A DNA stretch of 16,341 nucleotides from an uncultured Clostridia bacterium (GCA_946056785.1 CAMGKS010000012.1:1-16341), one strand, 5' to 3'; positions 1 through 7,160 are shown, counted from the first letter of the stretch. The notes: generated by a model not told the origin, from the letters alone. Made by a program: numbers and translations.

Positions 1-525
1 CGTTTCGCCATCTTCGGTTTCGACTTCCAAAGTCTTTTTACCTTCGAGGAAATAGACGTTTTCTCCGTTTACCATTATTCCGCTGAGTGTAGTTTTCGTG
101 TAGTTTTCAATCTCATCGTCGTCGACGCTCTCGCCCGTCTCGATGTCCGTTTCGTTGTAATATAAATAGTATTCCGCCTCGCCCGCCATTTTACTTGTAG
201 ATATAATAACTTTCACGGCATATTCCGCTTTATCCGATTCAACCGCCCGAGAACTGAAACCGCCGTCGGACAGATATCCGTCAAGCATTTTTACGTAATC
301 GTTTACCGCCTCAATTTCGTCCGTGCTTACGTCTGCGGATACTTTCGCTTCGCCACCCGACTCTCCTGCCGAACTTAAAAGATTCGTCCCGGTAACCGCC
401 GAAAACCCGTAAACGTCAAGGACGTTGATTTTTGCGTTTCGTTGCGCGCCGCCGACCGAGCATGCCGAAAGGGCAGCTACTGCTATAACTAAAATTGCAA
501 CTATAAATAAAATCTTTTTCTTCAT
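1..525 (-). CDS. Lipoprotein, paralogue of the adjacent anti-sigma-like ectodomain (3' end cut by window edge)
   Basis: The frame opens at the ATG at 523-525 and stays open to base 1, giving 175 residues with no stop, so the gene continues past the left edge. The N-terminus is a lipoprotein signal peptide: MKKK, a hydrophobic stretch at residues 5-18, then the lipobox LSAC with the lipidated Cys at 22. The mature protein should therefore sit on the outer face of the membrane. Residues about 34-175 align by eye with the external part of the preceding gene: a DVxGxS-like start, a VNxYxKxxxxYLxD helix, an EYYxxYN strand pair and a GIxxxGExxYF strand. The ribosome site AAGGAGG is 7 bases upstream but lies inside an inverted repeat (529-579). 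It is probably the third gene of the sigma-factor operon. Function is unknown; a decoy or co-sensor for the membrane protein is my inference. Confidence 0.85.
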   Translation of the reverse strand, partial: MKKKILFIVAILVIAVAALSACSVGGAQRNAKINVLDVYGFSAVTGTNLLSSAGESGGEAKVSADVSTDEIEAVNDYVKMLDGYLSDGGFSSRAVESDKAEYAVKVIISTSKMAGEAEYYLYYNETDIETGESVDDDEIENYTKTTLSGIMVNGENVYFLEGKKTLEVETEDGET

Positions 526-528
526 AAT

Positions 529-579
529 AATTGCCTCCTTTTGTTTCGTTCTAAAATAAGAACAAATAAGGAGGCAATT
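529..579 (-). promoter_or_regulatory. Inverted repeat that would hide the lipoprotein ribosome binding site
   Basis: Perfect 12-bp arms at 529-540 (AATTGCCTCCTT) and 568-579 (AAGGAGGCAATT) flank 27 bases. A further 5 bp (541-545 with 561-565) can pair after a two-base bulge. In the minus-strand transcript the 3' arm contains the AAGGAGG of the lipoprotein gene and the 5' arm is a perfect anti-Shine-Dalgarno. No U-run follows the 3' arm, so a terminator is less likely than control of translation initiation. Confidence 0.6.
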
Positions 580-621
580 TTTCCAATAAATATTGAAATT
601 TTTTATTTTTTACAAAAAAAT

Positions 622-1566
622 TTAATCGTCGATAACTATTTCGTCATAGTCGTCGAATTTATATATATTTCCGCTTTTGGAAAATATCAGTTTGCAGGAA
701 ATTTGCGGCTTATCGCTTTCTTCGATAACAAGCTCCGCTTCGTTATCTTCGATTTCATAACTGTATTTAAAGGTTTTTTCGCCCTTAGCGATAAAAATCT
801 CAACTGACCTTTCGTTTGCTTCTATTTCCGTTTCTATCTTTGTTTGTTCAATTAAAACGTTGTCTAAGTAAACGTAATATTTCAAAACCGATTCTTTTTC
901 CGATTTTTCGTTTTCTATTTCGTATTCAAGCTGAATATAACTGTCACCTTTACTTTTGTCGTAGTACATCGTCATAAAAACGTACTGCGTCGACTCTCCC
1001 TTTTCTTCCTCGACGCCGACTCTTGCTTCCGTGAAATATTCTTTCTCTCCTACGGTGAATATTCCCTCTATCGCCTTTTCATTGCCTTCGTTTGCATTAT
1101 AACGGAAAAAGTACTCTTCGCTGCCGCTTACAATTTTCAGTCCGTTTGCTTTATCTTTATCGATTAATGATATCGAAACGGAATCATCCAGATATTTTTC
1201 AAACGACTTTATATATCCGTTGACTTGTTCTACAAGTGACAGATTGCTCTCATACGAAGCACTTCCCGCCTCAAGCGATATGCCGTTCATTACGTCAAAA
1301 GCCATAATCGCCGCTTTGCCGTAATTTGCCTGCGTCTGCGTTATTCCGTTTATGACGTTATCGCCCGTTTTCGGTATCAACACTACGCTGAGAACAATTG
1401 CCACAACGACGACGGCGCATATTGGTATTGCAAGATATTGCCACGTTTTATTAAGTCGTTTAGCTTGCTTCGGCTGTTTTTCTATTCCCAATTCAGATTT
1501 TACTCTTTCTCGAATATCGGGAACGTTGCGTGATTCTTTTTTTAATTCTCTTTTTATATTCATCAT
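622..1566 (-). CDS. Single-pass membrane protein, probable anti-sigma factor with extracytoplasmic sensor domain
   Basis: This 314-residue protein has a short charged cytoplasmic part (residues 1-43, with a VPDIRERVKSEL segment), one membrane helix at about 44-65, and a long acidic extracytoplasmic domain rich in E, K, Y and S. I chose the ATG at 1564-1566 over an in-frame ATG 15 bases upstream. A GAGGGAG ribosome site, formed by the last codons of the sigma gene, is correctly spaced only for this start (or for the next ATG at 1561-1563). The sigma stop TAG lies one base before the ATG, so the two genes are probably translationally coupled. A short cytoplasmic segment, one helix and an external domain directly behind an ECF sigma gene is the standard layout of membrane anti-sigma factors. 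I see no zinc-binding HxxxCxxC motif of the ZAS type, so the sigma-binding role is inferred. The external domain resembles the downstream lipoprotein. Confidence 0.75.
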   Translation of the reverse strand: MMNIKRELKKESRNVPDIRERVKSELGIEKQPKQAKRLNKTWQYLAIPICAVVVVAIVLSVVLIPKTGDNVINGITQTQANYGKAAIMAFDVMNGISLEAGSASYESNLSLVEQVNGYIKSFEKYLDDSVSISLIDKDKANGLKIVSGSEEYFFRYNANEGNEKAIEGIFTVGEKEYFTEARVGVEEEKGESTQYVFMTMYYDKSKGDSYIQLEYEIENEKSEKESVLKYYVYLDNVLIEQTKIETEIEANERSVEIFIAKGEKTFKYSYEIEDNEAELVIEESDKPQISCKLIFSKSGNIYKFDDYDEIVIDD

Positions 1567-1567
1567 A

Positions 1568-2089
1568 CTAATCTCCCTCATATTCTTTTCTTATTTTTTT
1601 GAGCGCCGCTTTAATTTTAAAATTCACCGTTGAAACAGGCTCCCCACGCATTTTTGAAATCTCAACCTGCCTATAACCGGAGACAACGTTTAACAATACC
1701 ATTTCATATTCGTCGTCGGTTAAAACTCTTGCGGCAATATCTAAAACAGGTTTCGACATATCGCCGCCATCGCTGAACAGTTTCTCGTTAAGCGGCTCTG
1801 TGAAATCTACCTTTACGGCTCGCTCGTTCTTTTTTACGCAGTTTAACGCCATGTTTTTGGTGATTGTCGATATATAGCCCAACGCGTTACTTTGGTCGGA
1901 ATAACTTAAAATATTACGCATAACGGCGATATATACGTCATGCATCACGTCTTCTGCCGACATACTGTCACGGACTATTTTTAAAGCGGTAAAATAAACA
2001 AACTTTTTTGTCAACTCATAAAGTTCGTCAAATTTACTTTTATCGCCGTTTTTAATTTCAAGGAGTATCCTGTTCAGTCTTTTTTCCAT
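1568..2089 (-). CDS. ECF-type RNA polymerase sigma factor (sigma-70 family)
   Basis: At 173 residues this is the usual length of an ECF sigma factor. Region 2 covers about residues 20-88 and includes the core segment SAEDVMHDVYIAVMRN and a GYISTITKNMALNCVKK segment that would contact the -10 element. Region 4 covers about 118-168, with the helix-turn-helix GYRQVEISKMRGEPVSTVNFKIKAALKKIRK near 138-168 for -35 recognition. Regions 1.1, 1.2 and 3 are absent. The upstream site AGGTAGGG lies very close to the ATG and is only a fair ribosome site. The gene is followed after one base by its probable anti-sigma partner. A 150-bp gap separates it from the histidine phosphatase, with no clear terminator or sigma-A promoter, which leaves room for an autoregulated promoter. 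Its target promoters are unknown. Confidence 0.9.
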   Translation of the reverse strand: MEKRLNRILLEIKNGDKSKFDELYELTKKFVYFTALKIVRDSMSAEDVMHDVYIAVMRNILSYSDQSNALGYISTITKNMALNCVKKNERAVKVDFTEPLNEKLFSDGGDMSKPVLDIAARVLTDDEYEMVLLNVVSGYRQVEISKMRGEPVSTVNFKIKAALKKIRKEYEGD

Positions 2090-2239
2090 CCCTACCTAAT
2101 AAACAATTTATCCTTTATTTTTTACAACCTTATTGCAATTTTTTATTTTTTGCCGCCTATCTGTTTTCTGTTGCGTAACCGCATACGACGCTTAAACGCA
2201 AAATAAAATTCGTTTGGGAGCAAAAATAAAATCGCAGTT

Positions 2240-2962
2240 TCAATGTCTTGTATCGTCGGTAAATTTTTCACAAAACCTTGCCGAAAACGAAGGTTCTATC
2301 CCGTCGGCATAAAGATGAGATAAGTCTCCGAACCCTATACAACGCATAGACGCTATGCCTTGTTCCCTTTCTTCCGTCACTATGGTAGTCACACCTGTCG
2401 GCAAACAGCAAAAACTTTGAGAAAAAACAAGCGGCGGAACTGACGCTAAATGCGACAATAAAACACATTCTATTCCGAAATGACAAAACAGCAAAATCGT
2501 ATCGTTGCAAGGTCTTTTTGCCAGATAAAAGCCTTTGTCTCTTTCATATCCGTGCAATGCCAAAAGTTTGTCGAACTCGGCGGTAACTTTATCATAATGC
2601 GTCTTTATATCACCGCTTTTCATGCACTCAGAATCGAGCCAACCGTCATAATCTCTCAACTTAGAATGAGAAAAATAATATTTCGGCATAAAGTCCCATG
2701 GTTGATTCATTTGTCCTATTTCGGAATCGTACACGGCGTGATTGAACTCTTTTAAAAACTCTTTTTCGACAGCTCGCTTGCCGCTGATTTTTTCATATTC
2801 ACGGCAAGTCGCTTTGGCTCTGCCTAACGGCGAAACGTATACCTCGTTCGCTTCGATTTTTGAAAGTCTTTTTGCAAGGCTTTTAGCTTCGATAAAACCC
2901 GCTTCTGTCAAAGAATCTTTTTCATAATCAGGATCGGCGTGTCGTGCAATTATAATTTTCAT
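2240..2962 (-). CDS. Histidine phosphatase superfamily protein (phosphoglycerate-mutase-like)
   Basis: The 240-residue protein starts with the family signature: MKIIIARHAD gives the phospho-acceptor His 8 next to Arg 7, in the RHA/RHG position. SPLGRAKAT (44-52) supplies the second conserved Arg (48), and LLFCHFGIE supplies the second catalytic His (161). These are the residues needed for the phospho-histidine mechanism. The substrate cannot be read from sequence; members act on sugar phosphates, cobalamin precursors or proteins. Residues 75-150 form an atypical insert rich in aromatic and acidic residues (PWDFMPKYYF). The protein is cytoplasmic, with no signal peptide. The ATG at 2960-2962 has a GGAG site five bases upstream and a separate promoter at 2993-3022, so the gene is probably its own transcription unit. 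Confidence 0.88.
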   Translation of the reverse strand: MKIIIARHADPDYEKDSLTEAGFIEAKSLAKRLSKIEANEVYVSPLGRAKATCREYEKISGKRAVEKEFLKEFNHAVYDSEIGQMNQPWDFMPKYYFSHSKLRDYDGWLDSECMKSGDIKTHYDKVTAEFDKLLALHGYERDKGFYLAKRPCNDTILLFCHFGIECVLLSHLASVPPLVFSQSFCCLPTGVTTIVTEEREQGIASMRCIGFGDLSHLYADGIEPSFSARFCEKFTDDTRH

Positions 2963-2992
2963 ATACTCTCCGTTCGATTATTGTAAAATAAA

Positions 2993-3022
2993 TTTATAAC
3001 AACTTCTTGTATAGTCCCGCAA
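2993..3022 (-). promoter_or_regulatory. Probable sigma-A promoter of the histidine phosphatase
   Basis: On the minus strand, TTGCGG (-35, 3022-3017) is followed after 18 bases by TATAAA (-10, 2998-2993). A TG one base before the -10 makes it an extended -10 promoter. The predicted start near 2986 gives a leader of about 24 bases. The -35 is weak. Confidence 0.5.
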
Positions 3023-3171
3023 TTTAGCGATTTATGTTTAAACAAAACGTTTCCTTTTTTTGCCGTTTTACAAAATTAAACTAAAATCCATTAAGGCGGT
3101 TTCGCTATAAATTTTTACTTTTAATCGCTTATTACGCAGATTTAAATTTACGCATTTAAATTTAAGCGTTT

Positions 3172-3196
3172 AAAACGCCTGCACTTTAGTGCAGGC
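3172..3196 (-). terminator. Rho-independent terminator of the glutamate-kinase-like gene
   Basis: The hairpin has arms GCCTGCAC (3177-3184) and GTGCAGGC (3189-3196) with a four-base loop. In the minus-strand transcript it is followed by GTTTT. It lies directly after the stop codon at 3202-3204. The U-run is short, so termination may be incomplete. Confidence 0.7.
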
Positions 3197-3201
3197 TGTC
3201 G

Positions 3202-4026
3202 TTAAAGTCCGAAAACGGTCGACTTGACGTTCCCCTTCAAAATATCGTTTATAGAATATTTAGAATTGGCGATAATAACTTTCGTACCGTTTTTAAGCGG
3301 TTCTTTGATATATTCAAGCTTCGCTTTCGCTCCGTGCGAACCCTGTCTGTTTGAGCCGTAACAGTGATTCTGAAGTTCGGCGACGTTGTCTAACAACTCA
3401 TACAAATCTTTTCCCGACACTTTTTCGACAAGCGAATTGCTGTCAGAGATATCTTTATAAATGCCGTCAAGCGTAGACAAAATCAAAAGAGTTTTGCATT
3501 TTACGATACACGCTATCTGACTGGCTGTTTCATCGTTATCGATACATTCGATAGCTCTGCCCTGCTTTTCCTTAATTTTTGAAATTTCCCATTTCCTGTT
3601 TTCTTCGCTGCAAATGGCGTCGTTATAATTTACAATAGGAATGGCGTTTTGTTTAGGGCAACGTGTTAACATTTCAAACAAGTGCTTGCGTTTTTCCTCG
3701 TCGTTAAAATGCTGATGTTCGACTAAAATCTGTCTCACGCTGTAATTATTGTCAATAAACTGACGGTAGGTCTGCATTAAAACAGACTGCCCTTGTGCGG
3801 CATAATCGGTTTTATTGTCGTCATCGTTTCCGTCAAGCGGTTTACCCGTACGCTTAATATAATCAAGTCTGCCTATCTCGGTCGCCCCCGACGTAACCCA
3901 AATATATCCGGGTTTCAATTCTCTTGAAAGACGTGCTATGATGTTGTAATTGATGTCCTGATATTCACGGTTAATGAGAGCCATAGAACCGATTTTTCCG
4001 ACTAATTCGATATCAAAGTTTGCCAT
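3202..4026 (-). CDS. Amino acid kinase family protein, divergent glutamate 5-kinase-like
   Basis: The order of motifs over 274 residues matches the amino acid kinase fold of glutamate 5-kinase: VGKIGSMAL (9-17, phosphate-binding Lys and Gly), VTSGATEIG (44-52), a Gln-rich segment DYAAQGQSVLMQTYRQF (74-90), IPIVNYND (129-136), CIDNDETASQIA (161-172), STLDGIYKD (184-192) and GSHGAKAKL (229-237). Glutamate 5-kinase makes glutamyl phosphate, the first step of proline synthesis. This copy lacks the C-terminal PUA domain, replaces the usual FGDND with IDND, and has an extra charged stretch at 140-158. No proA-like gene is in the window. The substrate may therefore be glutamate or another carboxylate. 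The ATG is preceded by GAGGT, its own promoter overlaps the end of nrdG, and a terminator follows. Confidence 0.75.
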   Translation of the reverse strand: MANFDIELVGKIGSMALINREYQDINYNIIARLSRELKPGYIWVTSGATEIGRLDYIKRTGKPLDGNDDDNKTDYAAQGQSVLMQTYRQFIDNNYSVRQILVEHQHFNDEEKRKHLFEMLTRCPKQNAIPIVNYNDAICSEENRKWEISKIKEKQGRAIECIDNDETASQIACIVKCKTLLILSTLDGIYKDISDSNSLVEKVSGKDLYELLDNVAELQNHCYGSNRQGSHGAKAKLEYIKEPLKNGTKVIIANSKYSINDILKGNVKSTVFGL

Positions 4027-4042
4027 AAGTACCTCGCTGTTT

Positions 4043-4070
4043 ATTATAACATAAACTGAAAACTTTGCAA
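4043..4070 (-). promoter_or_regulatory. Extended -10 promoter of the glutamate-kinase-like gene
   Basis: On the minus strand, TTGCAA (4070-4065), a 16-base spacer, then a perfect TATAAT (4048-4043) preceded by TGT, giving TGnTATAAT. The predicted start near 4036 leaves a leader of only about 10 bases, just enough for the GAGGT ribosome site. The promoter sits in the 50-bp gap after the nrdG stop, so this gene can be expressed apart from nrdG. Confidence 0.7.
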
Positions 4071-4076
4071 GTTATT

Positions 4077-4742
4077 TTATATGCCCCTGACGAAGGTCGG
4101 CAAAAATTCGGAAGCCGCCTTCTGAGCTTCCAAAAAGAATTCTTTAGGATGCGAACTGAAACCTTTTCCGTGGTCTACGTATTGTTGAAGATAAAAAGCC
4201 TTTTTCCCTTTAAGCATTTTTGCTACGGAAACGACGTCGTCGATGGTAAGTTGCGGAATTACCGTCATTCTGAACTCATAATCTACGCCGCTCGACGATA
4301 TCAATTCTATACTTTTAAGCAAAACTTTTTCGCTTTCGGTAGTAGTAGGCGTCACGATATGATATTTGTCAAGAGGAGCTTTTACGTCCATAGCGACGTA
4401 ATTTATTTTACCGCCCGGTAAAAGTTTTTCAAGTACGTCGGGTCTTTTTCCGTTTGTATCCAACTTTACGTCAAGCCCCATCATAGCTATCTTATCGATA
4501 AATTCAGATAGGTCGCTCTGTAAAGTCGGCTCGCCGCCGCTTACGACTACTCCGTCAAGAAACAATTTATTTTTTTCGATTTTCGCCAATATTTCGTTTT
4601 CGTCTAAAAACTCTTTCGTATCGAGTATCTGTTCATTGTGACAATACCAGCAACGCATATTACAACCGCCGACAAAAACGACGGCGGCTATATGCGAAGG
4701 ATAATCTACAAACGAATTAGGCTGAAATCCTGCTATATTCAT
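4077..4742 (-). CDS. nrdG: Anaerobic ribonucleoside-triphosphate reductase activating protein (radical SAM)
   Basis: The radical SAM cluster motif CNMRCWYC supplies Cys 27, 31 and 34 (CxxxCxxC) for a 4Fe-4S cluster. VVVSGGEPTL near 66-75 is the usual SAM-binding GGE motif. The enzyme cleaves S-adenosylmethionine and abstracts hydrogen from the C-terminal glycine of NrdD to form the glycyl radical. The 221-residue length and the FVDYPSHIAAVVFVGGCNMRC start fit the longer NrdG2 type found in Clostridia and Thermotogae. The ATG has GGAGG five bases upstream. It follows nrdD in the same direction but is separated by a terminator and a repeat-bearing 298-bp spacer. It must therefore be read through or have its own promoter; I found no convincing one. 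Confidence 0.93.
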   Translation of the reverse strand: MNIAGFQPNSFVDYPSHIAAVVFVGGCNMRCWYCHNEQILDTKEFLDENEILAKIEKNKLFLDGVVVSGGEPTLQSDLSEFIDKIAMMGLDVKLDTNGKRPDVLEKLLPGGKINYVAMDVKAPLDKYHIVTPTTTESEKVLLKSIELISSSGVDYEFRMTVIPQLTIDDVVSVAKMLKGKKAFYLQQYVDHGKGFSSHPKEFFLEAQKAASEFLPTFVRGI

Positions 4743-4829
4743 TTTGTCCTCCGTTAAATTTTTTATTAAACAAAGTCTATAAAGCCGTCGGCTATAAAAT
4801 TAATCGCAATTTTATTAAAGTCAATTACA

Positions 4830-4936
4830 GCTTTATTGCAATTTCAGCTTTATCGATAATTTCCGTTTTATCGGCAATTTCCGCTTTATCGATAATTTCC
4901 GTTTTATCGGCAATTTCCGCTTTATCGGCAATTATC
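4830..4936. repeat. 18-bp tandem repeat array (five units plus one degenerate unit)
   Basis: Units of 18 bp alternate between GCTTTATCGATAATTTCC (4847-4864 and 4883-4900) and GTTTTATCGGCAATTTCC (4865-4882 and 4901-4918). They end in GCTTTATCGGCAATTATC (4919-4936). The block 4847-4882 is copied exactly in 4883-4918, so the recent duplication unit is 36 bp. A 17-bp degenerate unit precedes it (4830-4846). The first unit type contains the 10-bp palindrome TTATCGATAA. Confidence 0.95.
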
Positions 4937-5006
4937 TTTTTATTGCGTTTCTTTTATATTTAACCGCTTTTTAGCCCCATTTTCCTATACGTTTTAGCCT
5001 TTATTG

Positions 5007-5029
5007 AAAAAGACGAGCGACGCTCGTCT
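5007..5029 (-). terminator. Rho-independent terminator of nrdD
   Basis: Arms AGACGAG (5011-5017) and CTCGTCT (5023-5029) enclose CGACG. The stem could zip further to a near-perfect palindrome. In the minus-strand transcript five U residues follow. It lies 12 bases after the nrdD stop codon. The plus strand also has a T-run, so it could work in both directions. Confidence 0.85.
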
Positions 5030-5040
5030 TTTATCTTTTA

Positions 5041-7143
5041 TCATTTTACGTCTTTAACTTGTTCAGGACGAATTACGTATTTAACTCTTTCACGATATTC
5101 TTCTTTCTTGCCCTTGTTATAGTTCTGAACAGGTCTCAAATATCCGACTACTCGGCTGTATACTTCCGTATCCGCTCCGCAATGAGGACATTTGAAATGC
5201 TCACCTGCAATATATCCGTGCGTGTTGCAAACGCTGAACGTAGGAGTCATCGAAATGTAAGGCATTTTAGAAACCGTGAAAATCTTCTTGATAAGTTTTT
5301 TGCAAACTTCAGGGTCTTCTATACGTTCGCCGAGATAGAGGTGTTGAACCGTGCCGCCCGTATAGAGGAATTGAAGTTCGTCTTGAAGTCTGACAGTTTC
5401 CATAATATCGTCGGTATATCCGACAGGCAACTGAGTGGAATTTGTATAATATACGTCTTTATCGCCTGCCGTTATGATATCAGGATATTGAGCCTTATCG
5501 AGTCTTGCAAGACGGTACGTCGTTCCTTCTGCCGGCGTTGCTTCGAGGTTATAGTTGTGTCCCGTTTCTTTCTGGAATTCGACCATAATCTCTCTTAAAT
5601 ATCTCATTACTTTAAGAGCGAATGCCTGACCTTCGTCGGTGGTTATATCTTTGCCCATAAAGTTGAGACAAGCTTCGTTCATACCGACGATACCGATTGT
5701 ATTGAAATGGTTCGTCCAATATTCGCCCGTTCTTTCTTTAACGCCTCTGAGATAATTTGTAGAATACGGATAAAGTCCTCTTTCGCTTTGCGCTTCGATA
5801 ATCTTTCTCTTGATTTCAAGCGAAGTTTTTCCGAGAGTTGCCATTTGTCTCAATCTGTCCATAAATTCCGATTCCGTCTTGGCAAGATAGCCGATTCTCG
5901 GAAGATTTATCGTAACTACACCGATTGAACCGGTAAGCGGATTAGAACCGAACAAGCCGCCGCCACGTTTACGGAGTTCGGAAACGTCAAGACGAAGTCT
6001 GCAACACATCGAAACGGCGTCTTCAGGAGAAAGGTCGCTGTTGATATAGTTTGCAAAATACGGAATGCCATATTTGCAGGTTATATTCATAAATGCGTTT
6101 ACTACAGGACTATCCCAATCGAATTCCTTAGTTACGTTGATGGTCGGAATAGGGAAAGTAAATACTCTGCCTTTTGCGTCACCTTCGAGCATAACGTCAC
6201 AGAAAGCGAGGTTAAACATATCCATTTCCTTTTGGAATTCTTTATACGTTTCTTCTTTATACTCACCGCCGATAACTACAGGCTGGTCGGCAAGCGTGCG
6301 AGGAACTTTTATATCGAACGTAAGGTTTGAGAACGGACATTGGAAACCGACGCGGGTAGGAACGTTTATGTTGAAAACAAATTCCTGAATACATTGTCTG
6401 ACCTGTTCGTAGGTCATATTGTCATAACGGATAAACGGTGCGCAGTACGTATCGATCGAACTCCATGCCTGAGCTCCCGCCGTTTCGCCTTGCGTCGTAA
6501 ACGTGCTGTTTACAAGTTGACCTAAAAAGCTTCTGAGATGTTTAGCTGGGTGCGATTCAACCTTTCCCGAAACGCCGCCGAAACCGTCTGTTAAGAGCTG
6601 ACGGATATCCCAACCTGCACAGTACGGTCCAAAGAAACCTAAATCGTGAAGATGAATTGCTCCGCTCTCGTGAGCTTCTCTGACTTCTTTAGGATATACT
6701 TTATAAAGCCAATATTTCTTTGTAAAATGTTCACGTACATAATTGTTAAGTCCGTTGACGCTCTTTTGCATGTTGGCGTTTTCTTTTACGCCCCAGTCTT
6801 TTTCCGCAAGATAACCGGTAAAGAGTTCACTTGTTTCACCGATAAGCGCGTTGATGTTTCTGGCTTCTTGTCTTCTTTCACGGTAAAGAATATACGCCTT
6901 TGCGGTTTGAGCATGTCCTTCATTTATAAGAACTTGCTCTACCAAATCTTGTATGTCTTCAACCGACGGAATTTTGTCGGTATACTTAGCTTCTGCCGCT
7001 TTAACAACCAAATCGGCAAGTGTCGCTGCTAAAATCTTATCTTTTCCGCCGCAGGCTTGTGCCGCTTTAAAGATAGCGTCTGTGATTTTGTCTTTTTCAA
7101 AGAACTCGATTCTGCCGTCACGCTTTAAAATCTTGATAATCAT
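5041..7143 (-). CDS. nrdD: Anaerobic ribonucleoside-triphosphate reductase (class III)
   Basis: The 700-residue protein is full length. Residues 3-95 form an ATP-cone (IIKILKRDGRIEFF..ITDAIFKAA) that binds the allosteric nucleotide. The central barrel carries typical NrdD segments: HLHDLGFFGPYCAGWD, FSNLTFD, MCCRLRLDVSELRKRGGGLFG and NLPRIGYL. The C-terminus has a metal-binding site of CNTHG (Cys 639) plus CPHCG (Cys 652 and 655), and then the glycyl radical loop RVVGYLRPVQNYN with Gly 667. The enzyme reduces ribonucleoside triphosphates to deoxy forms without oxygen, after activation by NrdG. The ATG has AGGAG upstream. The promoter and NrdR boxes upstream indicate repression by NrdR when deoxynucleotide pools are high. 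The TGA stop is followed at once by a terminator. Confidence 0.97.
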   Translation of the reverse strand: MIIKILKRDGRIEFFEKDKITDAIFKAAQACGGKDKILAATLADLVVKAAEAKYTDKIPSVEDIQDLVEQVLINEGHAQTAKAYILYRERRQEARNINALIGETSELFTGYLAEKDWGVKENANMQKSVNGLNNYVREHFTKKYWLYKVYPKEVREAHESGAIHLHDLGFFGPYCAGWDIRQLLTDGFGGVSGKVESHPAKHLRSFLGQLVNSTFTTQGETAGAQAWSSIDTYCAPFIRYDNMTYEQVRQCIQEFVFNINVPTRVGFQCPFSNLTFDIKVPRTLADQPVVIGGEYKEETYKEFQKEMDMFNLAFCDVMLEGDAKGRVFTFPIPTINVTKEFDWDSPVVNAFMNITCKYGIPYFANYINSDLSPEDAVSMCCRLRLDVSELRKRGGGLFGSNPLTGSIGVVTINLPRIGYLAKTESEFMDRLRQMATLGKTSLEIKRKIIEAQSERGLYPYSTNYLRGVKERTGEYWTNHFNTIGIVGMNEACLNFMGKDITTDEGQAFALKVMRYLREIMVEFQKETGHNYNLEATPAEGTTYRLARLDKAQYPDIITAGDKDVYYTNSTQLPVGYTDDIMETVRLQDELQFLYTGGTVQHLYLGERIEDPEVCKKLIKKIFTVSKMPYISMTPTFSVCNTHGYIAGEHFKCPHCGADTEVYSRVVGYLRPVQNYNKGKKEEYRERVKYVIRPEQVKDVK

Positions 7144-7160
7144 TTGCTTTCTCCTATTTA

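Larger units (their letters stand above)
2963..3201. other. Spacer between glutamate-kinase-like gene and phosphatase
   Basis: This 239-bp spacer contains the phosphatase promoter, a terminator at 3172-3196 and a very AT-rich middle part. That part includes an 11-bp direct repeat ATTTAAATTTA (3140-3150 and 3154-3164, period 14) and a near-palindrome GCGTTTAAAACGC (3166-3178). I see no gene or known RNA in it. Confidence 0.6.
4743..5040. other. nrdD-nrdG spacer
   Basis: This 298-bp spacer contains, in transcription order, the nrdD terminator (5007-5029), an AT-rich stretch, the 18-bp tandem repeats (4830-4936), and the nrdG ribosome site GGAGG near 4748-4752. A small imperfect hairpin, AGCC-GTC-GGCT, lies at 4783-4793. 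No gene with a usable start codon is present. Confidence 0.6.

Noticed and set aside
541..807. Plus-strand reading frame opposite the membrane regulator, and the other plus-strand frames across the window
   Set aside because: They are antisense to well-supported minus-strand genes, lack good ribosome sites and show no family resemblance. The same reasoning removes the plus-strand frames opposite nrdD, guaA and the transporter.
1567..1581. Upstream ATG at 1581 as the start of the anti-sigma-like protein
   Set aside because: It overlaps the sigma gene and has no ribosome site at the right distance, whereas GAGGGAG fits the ATG at 1566.
2171..2201. Hairpin TTGCGT/ACGCAA as phosphatase terminator
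   Set aside because: Only a six-base stem with a long loop and no following U-run.
4830..4936. CRISPR-like array
   Set aside because: Units are contiguous 18-bp repeats without unique spacers, and no cas genes are near.
4830..4965. Hexapeptide-repeat protein encoded in the tandem array on the minus strand
   Set aside because: The frame is open for about 42 codons but has no ATG, GTG or TTG start and no ribosome site.
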